Source: Phycisphaera mikurensis NBRC 102666
GTDB lineage: Bacteria; Planctomycetota; Phycisphaerae; Phycisphaerales; SM1A02
Direction of reading: 5' to 3'
DNA length: 57,823 nucleotides
NCBI GenBank assembly: GCA_945878575.1
Contig: CAMDUB010000012.1
Coordinates: forward strand, 1-57,823
The notes beneath the pieces are model-generated. The model did not search any database. It saw only the letters and a list, made by a program, of their open reading frames with translations, and was not told the origin of the DNA. Positions 9,833 through 16,629 of this stretch are shown here, piece by piece. The first letter of the stretch is position 1. Each line of letters begins with the position of its first letter. The translations under genes were made by a program, and so were the position numbers.

Positions 9833-10429
9833 ATGACACTGATCCCCATCGTCATCGAAAAGACTGGTCGCGGCGAGCGCGCCTACGACATCTACAGCCG
9901 TCTGTTGAACGACCGCATCATCTTCCTGGGCGGCGGCGTCTCGGACACGATGGCTAACTTGGTGGTCGCGCAACTTCTGTTCCTTGCCAACGAGGATCCG
10001 AAGGCGGAGATCAGTATGTACGTCAACAGCCCAGGTGGCAGCGTGAGTGCTGGACTTGGCATTGTTGACACCATGCGATTTGTGCCGTGCCCGGTGGCGA
10101 CGTACATCATTGGTCAGGCTGCCAGCATGGGCAGTGTGATCGCTTGCAGCGGCACCAAGGGTCGCCGCTTCGCACTGCCGCACGCTGAGAATCTGATGCA
10201 CCAGCCGTTGATCGGCGGAGTCATCGAGGGGCAGGCGACGGATCTGGAGATTCACGCCAAGCACATTCTGCGCCTGCGCGACAAGCTGTACTCCCTGTAC
10301 AGCGACAACACCGGCCAGACCAAGCAGCGCATCCACGACGACTGCGACCGCGACAAGTGGCTCAATGCCCAGGAGATGCTCGAGTACGGGCTGATCGACA
10401 AGGTGCTCGATCGTCTGCCGGGCAAGTGA
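9833..10429 (+). CDS. clpP: Clp protease proteolytic subunit (copy 3)
   Basis: Third clpP paralogue and the most standard one: 198 residues with Ser98 (GQAASMGS), His123 (LMHQPLIGG) and Asp174 (DRDKWLN) at almost the E. coli numbers. It ends [16 protein letters not shown]. Its ATG follows copy 2 by 18 bp, so the three genes are very likely one transcript. Copies 2 and 3 are likely to assemble together as hetero-oligomeric rings, as happens with ClpP1/ClpP2 pairs in other bacteria; this is inference. A palindromic repeat begins 8 nt after the stop and may act as a transcript end. Confidence 0.93.
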   Translation: MTLIPIVIEKTGRGERAYDIYSRLLNDRIIFLGGGVSDTMANLVVAQLLFLANEDPKAEISMYVNSPGGSVSAGLGIVDTMRFVPCPVATYIIGQAASMGSVIACSGTKGRRFALPHAENLMHQPLIGGVIEGQATDLEIHAKHILRLRDKLYSLYSDNTGQTKQRIHDDCDRDKWLNAQEMLEYGLIDKVLDRLPGK

Positions 10430-10433
10430 GTTC

Positions 10434-10463
10434 AATAGGTGCCGTATGCATCTGGCACCTGTT
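10434..10463 (+). repeat. Palindromic dispersed repeat, left copy, just after clpP copy 3
   Basis: The stem AGGTGCC (10437-10443) pairs with GGCACCT (10454-10460) around the 10-nt loop GTATGCATCT; flanking AAT/GTT extend the stem with one G-U pair. The second copy at 12271-12305 is in the opposite orientation and matches the 22-nt core at 20 of 22 positions. It begins 8 nt after the clpP stop and marks the left edge of a GC-rich segment. It resembles a REP-type element or a terminal inverted repeat. Confidence 0.75.
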
Positions 10464-10624
10464 TCGCGGTGTGCTCCGCGAGGGGTACAGTGCGGTACGC
10501 CAATGAAGGCCTCGAGCATCGATTCCATCGCGCGCGCTGAATGAGGCGCGGGCCGGCCGCAGGACCTGGCCGACGTCGCGGAGCGTCGGCGACTGCACGG
10601 AGGGCGCGATGCCTGATTCCGGCC

Positions 10625-10813
10625 ATGACCTCGGTCCGTCGCAGCCCCCGCGTCCGTCCGACCCGGCGAACGCCGACTGTGTCGCTCGGGACGTTCGACG
10701 GGCTTCGCCGCGCACAGCACGCGGAGTTCATGGCGCTCTCGTTCCGCGAAAAGCTCGAACGGCTCGAGCAGATGGCCGAGGTGGCGGAGCGGTTGCGGCT
10801 GCGCGGGGGGTGA
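10625..10813 (+). CDS. Small hypothetical protein in the GC-rich segment
   Basis: Possible 62-residue protein. The first half is a basic, low-complexity run; the second half, AEFMALSFREKLERLEQMAEVAERL, looks like a genuine amphipathic helix pair and resembles small helical proteins often found beside nucleotidyltransferase or toxin genes, although no such partner is present. The frame is open from 10541, where an alternative ATG would add 28 Arg-rich residues; ATG at 10730 would give only the helical part. No good ribosome-binding site is visible for any of them. It may be the 3' remnant of a longer gene. A strong hairpin follows directly after the stop. Confidence 0.35.
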   Translation: MTSVRRSPRVRPTRRTPTVSLGTFDGLRRAQHAEFMALSFREKLERLEQMAEVAERLRLRGG

Positions 10814-10814
10814 G

Positions 10815-10860
10815 GTGCATCGGGATCGGGGAGGCCACCGATCGGGGTTGGTCGATGCAC
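10815..10860 (+). repeat. Nested inverted repeat (hairpin) after the small ORF
   Basis: Outer arms GTGCATCG (10815-10822) and CGATGCAC (10853-10860) are a perfect 8-bp inverted repeat, and an inner pair GATCGG/CCGATC sits between them. It begins one base after the stop codon of the small ORF. There is no T tract, so it is not a canonical intrinsic terminator. Confidence 0.55.
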
Positions 10861-10964
10861 TGACCGGATAAACTGGTGCGGGGTTACCCCGGTCGCAATT
10901 TCATGATTCTTACCGGGACGATTCATCACGCTTGTGGCAAAGTTGCGTATCAGTAGGTGACCAC

Positions 10965-10985
10965 CGGCGGGCGTGGCGCCCGCCG
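10965..10985 (+). repeat. GC-rich hairpin in the leader of the SUMF1-domain gene
   Basis: CGGCGGGCG pairs perfectly with CGCCCGCCG across a TGG loop, a 9-bp all-GC stem 11 nt before the GAGGA ribosome-binding site. It could protect the leader or affect translation. The rest of 10864-11007 shows only a small GGGGTTACCCC palindrome. Confidence 0.5.
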
Positions 10986-11007
10986 TGGGAACTCCGAGGA
11001 CCTACAC

Positions 11008-12069
11008 ATGCCGCACTCCTTCGCATTCCGGCTTCGCTTCGTCATCGCTTCCTTCCTCGTGCCGTGCGCGGTCCTGACCGCCACGCCTGTGGCGCGTGCG
11101 CAGGGCTGTACCGGCGACCTCAACGGCGACCGAACCGTGGACGGCGCGGACCTGGGGACCCTGCTTGGAAACTGGGGCGGTCCGGGGAATGGCGACTTCA
11201 ACGGGAACGGCACGGTGGACGGTGGCGACCTGGGCGTGATGCTCGGCGCGTGGGGTGCGTGCCCGGTCACTGTTCCCGCCTGGGCGACGCTCGTCGAAGC
11301 GCAGCCGGACCCGGCGGTGGTGACGGACCCGGCGCTTCGCGCGGCGATCACGGCCACGGGGCTCGCGTGGCGCGTGCGCGACACGGGCACGCAGATGGAG
11401 ATGATGCTGATCCCGCCGGGATCGTTCCAGATGGGGTGCATCATGGAGTCGAACCAGTCCAGCTGCACGTCATTTGAGCAGCCCGTCCACCAGGTGACCT
11501 TGACGAACGCGTTCTACTTGGGCCGCTATGAGGTGATGCAGTCGCAGTGGGTGGCGAAGATGGGGAGTAATCCGAGTTTCTTCCAAGGCCCGAGTTACCC
11601 CGACGCAGCGAACCGCCCGGTGGACCAGGTGAGTTGGAACAGTGTTCAGGGCTACCTAAGTGCAACTGGTATGCGGTTACCGAGTGAAGCGGAGTGGGAG
11701 TATGCATGCCGGGCCGGAACCCAGACGCCGTTCTACAACGGGTCGACGGACGACAGCACGGTGGGTGCGCTCGCGTGGTACACCCTGAACTCGGGCAATC
11801 AGACGCATGCGGTCGGCGGTAAGGCCGCGAACGCCTTCGGTCTCCACGACATGCTGGGCAACGTGTGGGAGTGGGTGAACGACTGGTTTGGCGCGTACCC
11901 CAGCAGCGCCCAAACGAACCCAACGGGTCCGGTAGATATGTCGTACCGCGTGCGCCGTGGAGGGAATTTTCTATGCTTCTCGAACGCCGTGCGCTCGTCC
12001 TTCCGCGAAAGCGCTACGCCCGGCAACATGAACTACTTCCTCGGGTTCCGCGTCGCGAGGACCCCCTGA
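11008..12069 (+). CDS. Secreted dockerin-repeat protein with SUMF1/FGE-type domain
   Basis: ATG at 11008 is preceded by GAGGA at 8 nt and opens a signal peptide (FVIASFLVPCAVLTATPVARA). Two calcium-binding dockerin-like repeats follow (GDLNGDRTVDGADLGTLL and GDFNGNGTVDGGDLGVML, residues about 33-80). Residues about 110-353 are a formylglycine-generating-enzyme/SUMF1 fold: MLIPPGSFQMG, YEVMQSQW, RPVDQVSWN, MRLPSEAEWEYACRAG, NVWEWVNDW, RVRRGGNFLC and LGFRVART. Of the two FGE active-site cysteines only the first is present (Cys323 in NFLC); the position of the second is occupied by the FSNAVRSS stretch, so sulfatase activation is unlikely, as in many bacterial SUMF1-domain proteins. The gene is markedly richer in GC-ending codons than its neighbours and lies between the two inverted repeat copies. 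Confidence 0.85.
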   Translation: MPHSFAFRLRFVIASFLVPCAVLTATPVARAQGCTGDLNGDRTVDGADLGTLLGNWGGPGNGDFNGNGTVDGGDLGVMLGAWGACPVTVPAWATLVEAQPDPAVVTDPALRAAITATGLAWRVRDTGTQMEMMLIPPGSFQMGCIMESNQSSCTSFEQPVHQVTLTNAFYLGRYEVMQSQWVAKMGSNPSFFQGPSYPDAANRPVDQVSWNSVQGYLSATGMRLPSEAEWEYACRAGTQTPFYNGSTDDSTVGALAWYTLNSGNQTHAVGGKAANAFGLHDMLGNVWEWVNDWFGAYPSSAQTNPTGPVDMSYRVRRGGNFLCFSNAVRSSFRESATPGNMNYFLGFRVARTP

Positions 12070-12254
12070 TTTCCTCTCCCCTTCTTCTCTCTTCCCTTTT
12101 ACCTGACACCACGGGCCTCAGCGACCATGTCACTTCCCAAGGTGCCGAACCCGGCGCAGGTGGTGCTTGAACTTCCCCCGGGGTATGAAGGCAGCGGCGA
12201 TCCCCGTCCGCGGTCGGCGGAGCCCGTGTGTGACGACGTCGCGGCGCGCCGCGT
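12070..12254. other. GC-rich non-coding tail of the repeat-bounded segment
   Basis: This stretch between the SUMF1-domain gene stop and the readthrough stop of the minus-strand gene starts with a pyrimidine-rich run (TCCTCTCCCCTTCTTCTCTC) and becomes GC-rich. I see no convincing gene on either strand. Its composition matches the segment to its left, not the PEP-CTERM-like gene to its right. Confidence 0.5.
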
Positions 12255-12791
12255 TCACCTGCGCTTGCGCCGAAATCGGTGCCACATGCATACGACACCA
12301 ATTTCTGCGGCGCCCGGGGCCGGCACCGCCTGCGGCGCATCGCTCGAACCGAACACCCACGCGTCCTTGCTGCCATCCACCAGCATGCGGTCGCTGGCGC
12401 CGAACATGGCAATCTCCCACTGGCCGTTCACCTCGGTCCAGTAGTGCCAGTAGTTTTCGATGGGCCACAGATCGCCGTTGCCGTATTCGTAGTCAGTACC
12501 AAGACCGATACCGGTGACGAAATTGCCAAAGGTGTACGTGTCGTATGCCAGCGCGGCACCGCTGATTGAGGAAGTGCTCAATTGCAGAGCATCGAACCCG
12601 TTCATTGGTGTGTCCCAGCGCAGGGTGATTTGGTAGGCATTGCCGTTGGTGAAGTCCACTTGGATGACGGATGCATTCGCCCCGGTACCAACGTCGTACT
12701 GAGCAACTAGCCCAGCAAAGGATTGCGAATGAGTGAGAACGATGGCTGCGAGTGATGCAGCGGCGGACCATGTCCGAGTTTGAGCGAGCAT
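12255..12791 (-). CDS. PEP-CTERM-like secreted protein with 3' end replaced by a repeat
   Basis: A 178-residue exported protein: signal peptide (SAAASLAAIVLTHSQSFA), then a small beta-rich domain (VIQVDFTNGNAYQITLRWD, YEYGNGDLWPIENYWHYW, MLVDGSKDAWVFGSSD). Near the C terminus is VPAPGA, the hallmark opening of a PEP-CTERM/exosortase sorting signal. Normally a hydrophobic helix of about 15-20 residues and an Arg-rich tail follow. Here the frame runs straight into the palindromic repeat (encoding EIGVVCMWHRF) and stops after RRKRR, so no proper membrane helix remains. The true 3' end appears lost and anchoring is probably impaired. The gene may be a recent pseudogene or the repeat may supply a replacement end. 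It is divergent from moxR. Confidence 0.65.
   Translation of the reverse strand: MLAQTRTWSAAASLAAIVLTHSQSFAGLVAQYDVGTGANASVIQVDFTNGNAYQITLRWDTPMNGFDALQLSTSSISGAALAYDTYTFGNFVTGIGLGTDYEYGNGDLWPIENYWHYWTEVNGQWEIAMFGASDRMLVDGSKDAWVFGSSDAPQAVPAPGAAEIGVVCMWHRFRRKRR
12271..12305 (-). repeat. Palindromic dispersed repeat, right copy, inside the PEP-CTERM-like gene
   Basis: Read on the minus strand it has the arms AAATTGGTGTC and GGCACCGATTT around GTATGCATGT, an 11-bp stem with two G-U pairs. It matches the left copy at 10434-10463 over the stem-loop core (20 of 22) but is inverted. It forms the junction between the PEP-CTERM-like gene and the GC-rich segment. Confidence 0.75.
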
Positions 12792-12861
12792 GCGAGATCC
12801 TCATTCCTGATGTGCGCAGGAAATCGATGGTTATCTTGGACTTCGGTCGACCCGGCTCGCA

Positions 12862-12879
12862 CGTACCCACGCGGGTACG
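12862..12879 (+). repeat. Perfect 7-bp inverted repeat upstream of moxR
   Basis: CGTACCC and GGGTACG are separated by ACGC in the 275-bp region between the divergent PEP-CTERM-like and moxR genes. It could be an operator or an untranslated-leader hairpin. Nothing else was recognised in this region apart from the moxR ribosome-binding site. Confidence 0.4.
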
Positions 12880-13066
12880 GCCTACGGTGACGCATTCGCT
12901 GCGGATTTTGACCGCATTCCTCCGAAGTCCAACGGGCCGCGCACGGAGCGGCTTGGCGGGAAGGGTAGTCGCACCGCAGCCGGCCATTCGCGATTTACAG
13001 ACAAATTCAGCGAAAGTTCCGCGGCAGCCCCCTGCGGCTTACGATGCGCACGCTGGAGAGAAACCT

Positions 13067-14080
13067 ATGGCCGACCCACAACAAACCGAAGCTCTCATTG
13101 CTAGTTTCCGCGCCGACCATGATCGCGTCAAAAAAGAGGTGCAGAAGGCGGTCGTTGGCCACGAAGAAATCATCGACGGCATCCTGGTGTGCCTCTTCGC
13201 TGGTGGTCATGCGCTCTTGGAGGGGGTGCCGGGACTTGGCAAGACCTTGTTGATTCGCAGTCTGGCGCAAGCGCTGCAGTTGAAATTTGGGCGCATCCAG
13301 TTCACGCCGGATCTCATGCCGGCTGATGTCACCGGCACCACCATCGTGGTGGAAACGCCATCCGGTCGCGACTTTCAGTTTCGCAAGGGGCCGCTCTTTG
13401 CGCAGATTGTGCTTGCCGACGAAATCAATCGTGCAACGCCGAAGACGCAGAGCGCCATGCTTGAAGCCATGCAAGAGCGCAGCGTGACCGTTGGTGGCAC
13501 GACGCATCAACTTGATAAGCCGTTCTTTGTGATGGCCACACAGAACCCGATTGAGCAAGAGGGCACCTATCCGTTGCCCGAAGCGCAATTGGATCGATTC
13601 TTCTTCAAACTTGAAGTTGGCTATTCAACACGCGCTGATTTGCGCGAGATTCTGGCGCGCACCACCGCCGGAACGATTGATGAGCCGCAGAAGGTCATTG
13701 ACGCAGAAACCATCATTCGTCACCAGAAACTGGTGCGAGCGGTGCGAATCTCAGACGCCGTGCAAGATTACGCAGTACGCGTGGTCTTGGCGACGCATCC
13801 GCGTGGGCAGTTTGCCACACCGCTGGTGAACCAATTCCTGCGCTTTGGAGCAAGCCCTCGCGCAGCGCAGACGATGGTGCTTGGCGCCAAGGTCAAAGCG
13901 TTGCTCGCCGGTCGCGCCACCGTTTCTGTTGAAGACATCAAGGCAGTGGCGCTTCCGGCGCTGCGGCATCGCGTGTTGCTCAACTTTGAAGCCGAGGCTG
14001 AGGGCCGCGGCGCGGATGAGATTGTCAAGAACATCTTGGAGACGGTGCCCACCGCGGCTGCCGACTTCGCAACTCGGTGA
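13067..14080 (+). CDS. MoxR-family AAA+ ATPase
   Basis: AAA+ ATPase of the MoxR group, which act as chaperones for maturation of metalloenzymes or von Willebrand-domain proteins. Motifs: VVGHEEIIDGILVCLFAGGHALLEGVPGLGKT (only the last part, GVPGLGKT near residue 54, is Walker A), GRIQFTPDLMPADVTG, Walker B VLADEINRATPKTQ near 120, sensor 1 FVMATQNPIEQEGTYPLPEAQ, and a C-terminal lid with LRHRVLLNFEAE. ATG at 13067 follows GGAGAG at 6 nt; the frame is open further upstream but that part does not look like MoxR. Usual neighbours (DUF58 and VWA proteins) are absent: the next gene converges on it. 337 residues, a normal length. Confidence 0.92.
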   Translation: MADPQQTEALIASFRADHDRVKKEVQKAVVGHEEIIDGILVCLFAGGHALLEGVPGLGKTLLIRSLAQALQLKFGRIQFTPDLMPADVTGTTIVVETPSGRDFQFRKGPLFAQIVLADEINRATPKTQSAMLEAMQERSVTVGGTTHQLDKPFFVMATQNPIEQEGTYPLPEAQLDRFFFKLEVGYSTRADLREILARTTAGTIDEPQKVIDAETIIRHQKLVRAVRISDAVQDYAVRVVLATHPRGQFATPLVNQFLRFGASPRAAQTMVLGAKVKALLAGRATVSVEDIKAVALPALRHRVLLNFEAEAEGRGADEIVKNILETVPTAAADFATR

Positions 14081-14135
14081 GGTCATCGCCGGTCTCTGAG
14101 CGTTGTCAGTGCATTTGTCCCAGTGCTGCAATCGC

Positions 14136-15221
14136 TTACTGAATGACGGTGTCCCACTCGGTGTCCGGCTCATGGCTCGGCACTGGTCCGCGGGTTCGAT
14201 CCGAGTCTGGGTCGCCGCGGTCTGCTGGGAATTCCGCGCGCATCTGCGTGCCGTGCGGCAGCAGTGCCGCGAACGTCAGAGTTCCGCCGTGTCGCTCAAC
14301 CAGTGCGCGCGCCACCGCGAGCCCGAGCCCGGTGCCGCGCTGTCCTTTGGTGCTGGAAAATGCCTCAAATAGGCGGGGTTGCTGCTCAATCGGGACCCCT
14401 GCGCCATTGTCACTCACCTCAATGACGAACACTCCGCGTGGCGGATCGAACGCACATCGCACCGCGACCCGGCCACTCCGGTCCGGTGCCGCCTCCACTG
14501 CATTGGCAAGCAAATTGAGAAGCACCTGATGAACAGCGTTTGCATCGATCGGCGCGGGCGGCAAAGAAGGATCGACGTGCGTGAGCAATTGAACGCCGCG
14601 GCGGTCCGCGGTGGATTTCATCAACTCACATGCTTCCATTACCACCGCTCCAATATCTGACTCCTCAATTTCCAGAGGGCGCTCTTTGGCATATGCAAGC
14701 ATGTTCATCACCAGCCAGGAGATACGATCAAGATTGCGTGCAACAATCGGCCAGCCTTCGCGCGCCATTTCCAAATCGCCACGCCGCAGTGCCAATTCCA
14801 CGGCATCGGCTCCGCCGCGGAGGCCTTGCAGAATGTTCTTCACACTGTGGCTGATGGTGGCAACCGTCTCACCCATAGCCTGCAGTCGCGCGGGGTCTGA
14901 CTCCGGCACCGGTGTTGCTACTACGCCTGGATTCAGCGCTTGAACGCGCATCTCTGTATCGCCGCAGCGAATGACGTCTCCGGCCCGCAATTGCACGCGC
15001 GACTCAATGCGTTGTCCGTTCACCCATGTGCCATGCGCACTACGTAAGTCGCGGAGGTACCAGTCACCGGCCGACGGCGTGAGTTCCGCGTGGCGCCTGC
15101 TGACGCTGAAATCACAGGATCCAAGTGCTTCCGTGCTGCGTCCAATCAGTTGTGGCTCAGTATCAGGCAGCACATGTTGCTTCCCGCTATCTGGCCCAGC
15201 AATCACTTGCAGCACAATCAT
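14136..15221 (-). CDS. FHA-domain sensor histidine kinase
   Basis: Predicted cytoplasmic signalling kinase. Residues 1-95 are an FHA phosphothreonine-binding domain (LIGRS, CDFSVSRRHAEL, LRDLRSAHGTWVNGQRI). The dimerisation/phosphoacceptor helix has ISHSVKNILQGL with His125. The HATPase_c domain follows: N box QVLLNLLANAVEAAPD, G1 VSDNGAGVPIE, F box FEAFSSTKGQRG and G2 GTGLGLAVARALVERHGG. No membrane segment or receiver domain is seen, and no response regulator lies nearby. The start was set at ATG 15221 because the FHA fold begins there and the upstream gene stops at 15226; the frame itself is open to 15437. Coupled to the TPR gene by a 4-nt gap. The FHA input suggests that it responds to Ser/Thr kinase signalling. 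Confidence 0.9.
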   Translation of the reverse strand: MIVLQVIAGPDSGKQHVLPDTEPQLIGRSTEALGSCDFSVSRRHAELTPSAGDWYLRDLRSAHGTWVNGQRIESRVQLRAGDVIRCGDTEMRVQALNPGVVATPVPESDPARLQAMGETVATISHSVKNILQGLRGGADAVELALRRGDLEMAREGWPIVARNLDRISWLVMNMLAYAKERPLEIEESDIGAVVMEACELMKSTADRRGVQLLTHVDPSLPPAPIDANAVHQVLLNLLANAVEAAPDRSGRVAVRCAFDPPRGVFVIEVSDNGAGVPIEQQPRLFEAFSSTKGQRGTGLGLAVARALVERHGGTLTFAALLPHGTQMRAEFPADRGDPDSDRTRGPVPSHEPDTEWDTVIQ

Positions 15222-15225
15222 CGAA

Positions 15226-16614
15226 CTATTCCTCGGATATGAGCTTGCGTAGATCCGCCGCACGTTCCGCATCGAGCAGGGTGAGTTGATACTCCTGCTC
15301 TCCGGCGCATTTACGGTCTCCGAGCGCGAAACACGCCAGTCCCAGCACGTAGCGCGCTTGCACAGACTTGGGATCCGCGGCGATGGCGGCCTCGGCCAAG
15401 GCACGCGCGTCGGCCCAACGCTTGTCCTTGTATGCAACCACGGCCAACTTCATCTGCGATGCTGCAACGCTTTCAGACGATCCGCTCTTGGCGGCAATCT
15501 CATAGGCGAGTCGGGCTCGTTGCACATCGCCCACAGCCTCAAGTGCCACGCCGCGTTGTGCATGCGCCGACGGATGCACGGGCGCCAATTCAATGGCACG
15601 ATCGAATGCTGCAATAGCGTCTTGGTGCCGACCGAGCTTGTCGTAGGCGAATCCGAGCGCGGCTTGTAGATCAGCATCATTCGGTCGCACTCGCACTACT
15701 TCGTCGATCCGCTGTGCAGCATCTCCCCAACGCTTTTGTGCCAAGCAGCACCAGCCAAGTACCGCCTTCGCTTCAGTCTCGTTCGGGTTGATGCGTAGTG
15801 CGTCATCGGCGTTGCTTTGCGCCTTGGTAATGTCGCCCGCATTCCACCAATGAATGGCGAGGGCGGTGTAAATGGCCGCGCTTTCCGCGCCGGCTTCCTT
15901 GGCAACTACTAGTGCGGCAAGTGCTTTTTCAGGCTTTTCTTCGTCATTCCACAGCGCTGCAAGTTCAAGGGCCGCAGCAGCCTGCCGCGCATCGGCGCGC
16001 AGTGCTTCCTCAAAGGCGGCAACAGCTTCATCGCGCGCGCCAGTCTTGAGAGCCAGGTGGCCAACGGTATGCATCGCGTGCGCACGGCGCTTGGCGTCCT
16101 TCATGGCTGGCAACGAAACCGCTTTGCGGGCAGCCTCAAGACCCTCGGCACTGTTGCCAGTGGCGTCCAGTGCAAGTGCCAAGTTAGTCCATGCTCCCGC
16201 CATACCGGCATCAATGGCGAGTGCCTCACGGTAAGCAGCGATGGCCGCGGCATGATCGCCAGATCTTTGTGCTGCTATGCCGCGCGTAAATGCTTCACGC
16301 GACTTTGCTCGTAGCTTGTCTGTAATGCGCGAGGCCTCCTGAGCACCGGTTACTTCTGGTGCGATCGATTCATGCGGTTTTGTTGGTGGACCATCCGCAT
16401 TCTCAGTTCCGGCTTCACCAAGTGTGGGCGGCCGCGCTGACCCGGGTTCCGGCTCAGACGCTGGTGCGGGCGGCACAGGCGGCGGCGGCGCGCGTCGTAT
16501 GTAGAGGGCAAGCGCCACGGTGAATCCGACAGTCGCGAGAACTATGGAGAGAATGATGCGCTTGTTTCGATCCACGCCCGCAAGCGTACTTCGCAACGCG
16601 CCCGTGCAGTGCAC
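15226..16614 (-). CDS. Membrane-anchored TPR protein
   Basis: One N-terminal membrane helix (IILSIVLATVGFTVALALYI) follows a short basic segment, so the bulk is probably periplasmic. A Pro/Glu/Ala-rich linker (about residues 44-95) leads to tandem tetratricopeptide repeats with the W-LG-Y-A-P pattern, for example AIAAYREALAIDAGMAGAW, AVAAFEEALRADARQ and AIAAFDRAIELAPVHPSAHAQ, about nine in all, running to the C terminus. TPRs bind other proteins; no enzymatic domain is present. The ATG at 16614 is used here; a GTG at 16575 (VDRNKR) just before the helix is an equally good start. It lies 15 bp after astB and 4 bp before the histidine kinase, so the three form a likely transcript. Confidence 0.82.
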   Translation of the reverse strand: MHCTGALRSTLAGVDRNKRIILSIVLATVGFTVALALYIRRAPPPPVPPAPASEPEPGSARPPTLGEAGTENADGPPTKPHESIAPEVTGAQEASRITDKLRAKSREAFTRGIAAQRSGDHAAAIAAYREALAIDAGMAGAWTNLALALDATGNSAEGLEAARKAVSLPAMKDAKRRAHAMHTVGHLALKTGARDEAVAAFEEALRADARQAAAALELAALWNDEEKPEKALAALVVAKEAGAESAAIYTALAIHWWNAGDITKAQSNADDALRINPNETEAKAVLGWCCLAQKRWGDAAQRIDEVVRVRPNDADLQAALGFAYDKLGRHQDAIAAFDRAIELAPVHPSAHAQRGVALEAVGDVQRARLAYEIAAKSGSSESVAASQMKLAVVAYKDKRWADARALAEAAIAADPKSVQARYVLGLACFALGDRKCAGEQEYQLTLLDAERAADLRKLISEE

Positions 16615-16629
16615 ACCCGGCGCGGATCA

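Noticed and set aside
9413-10720. 435-codon minus-strand open frame over clpP copies 2 and 3
   Set aside because: Antisense to strongly conserved ClpP codons; composition is His/Ala/Arg/Val-rich shadow sequence with no recognisable domain.
10437-12305. Integron gene cassette with attC sites
   Set aside because: The palindromes lack the RYYYAAC/GTTRRRY core sites and are in inverted orientation; no integrase is present.
12752-13066. 105-residue N-terminal extension of the MoxR frame
   Set aside because: It overlaps the divergent PEP-CTERM-like gene, and a good ribosome-binding site precedes ATG 13067 where MoxR similarity begins.
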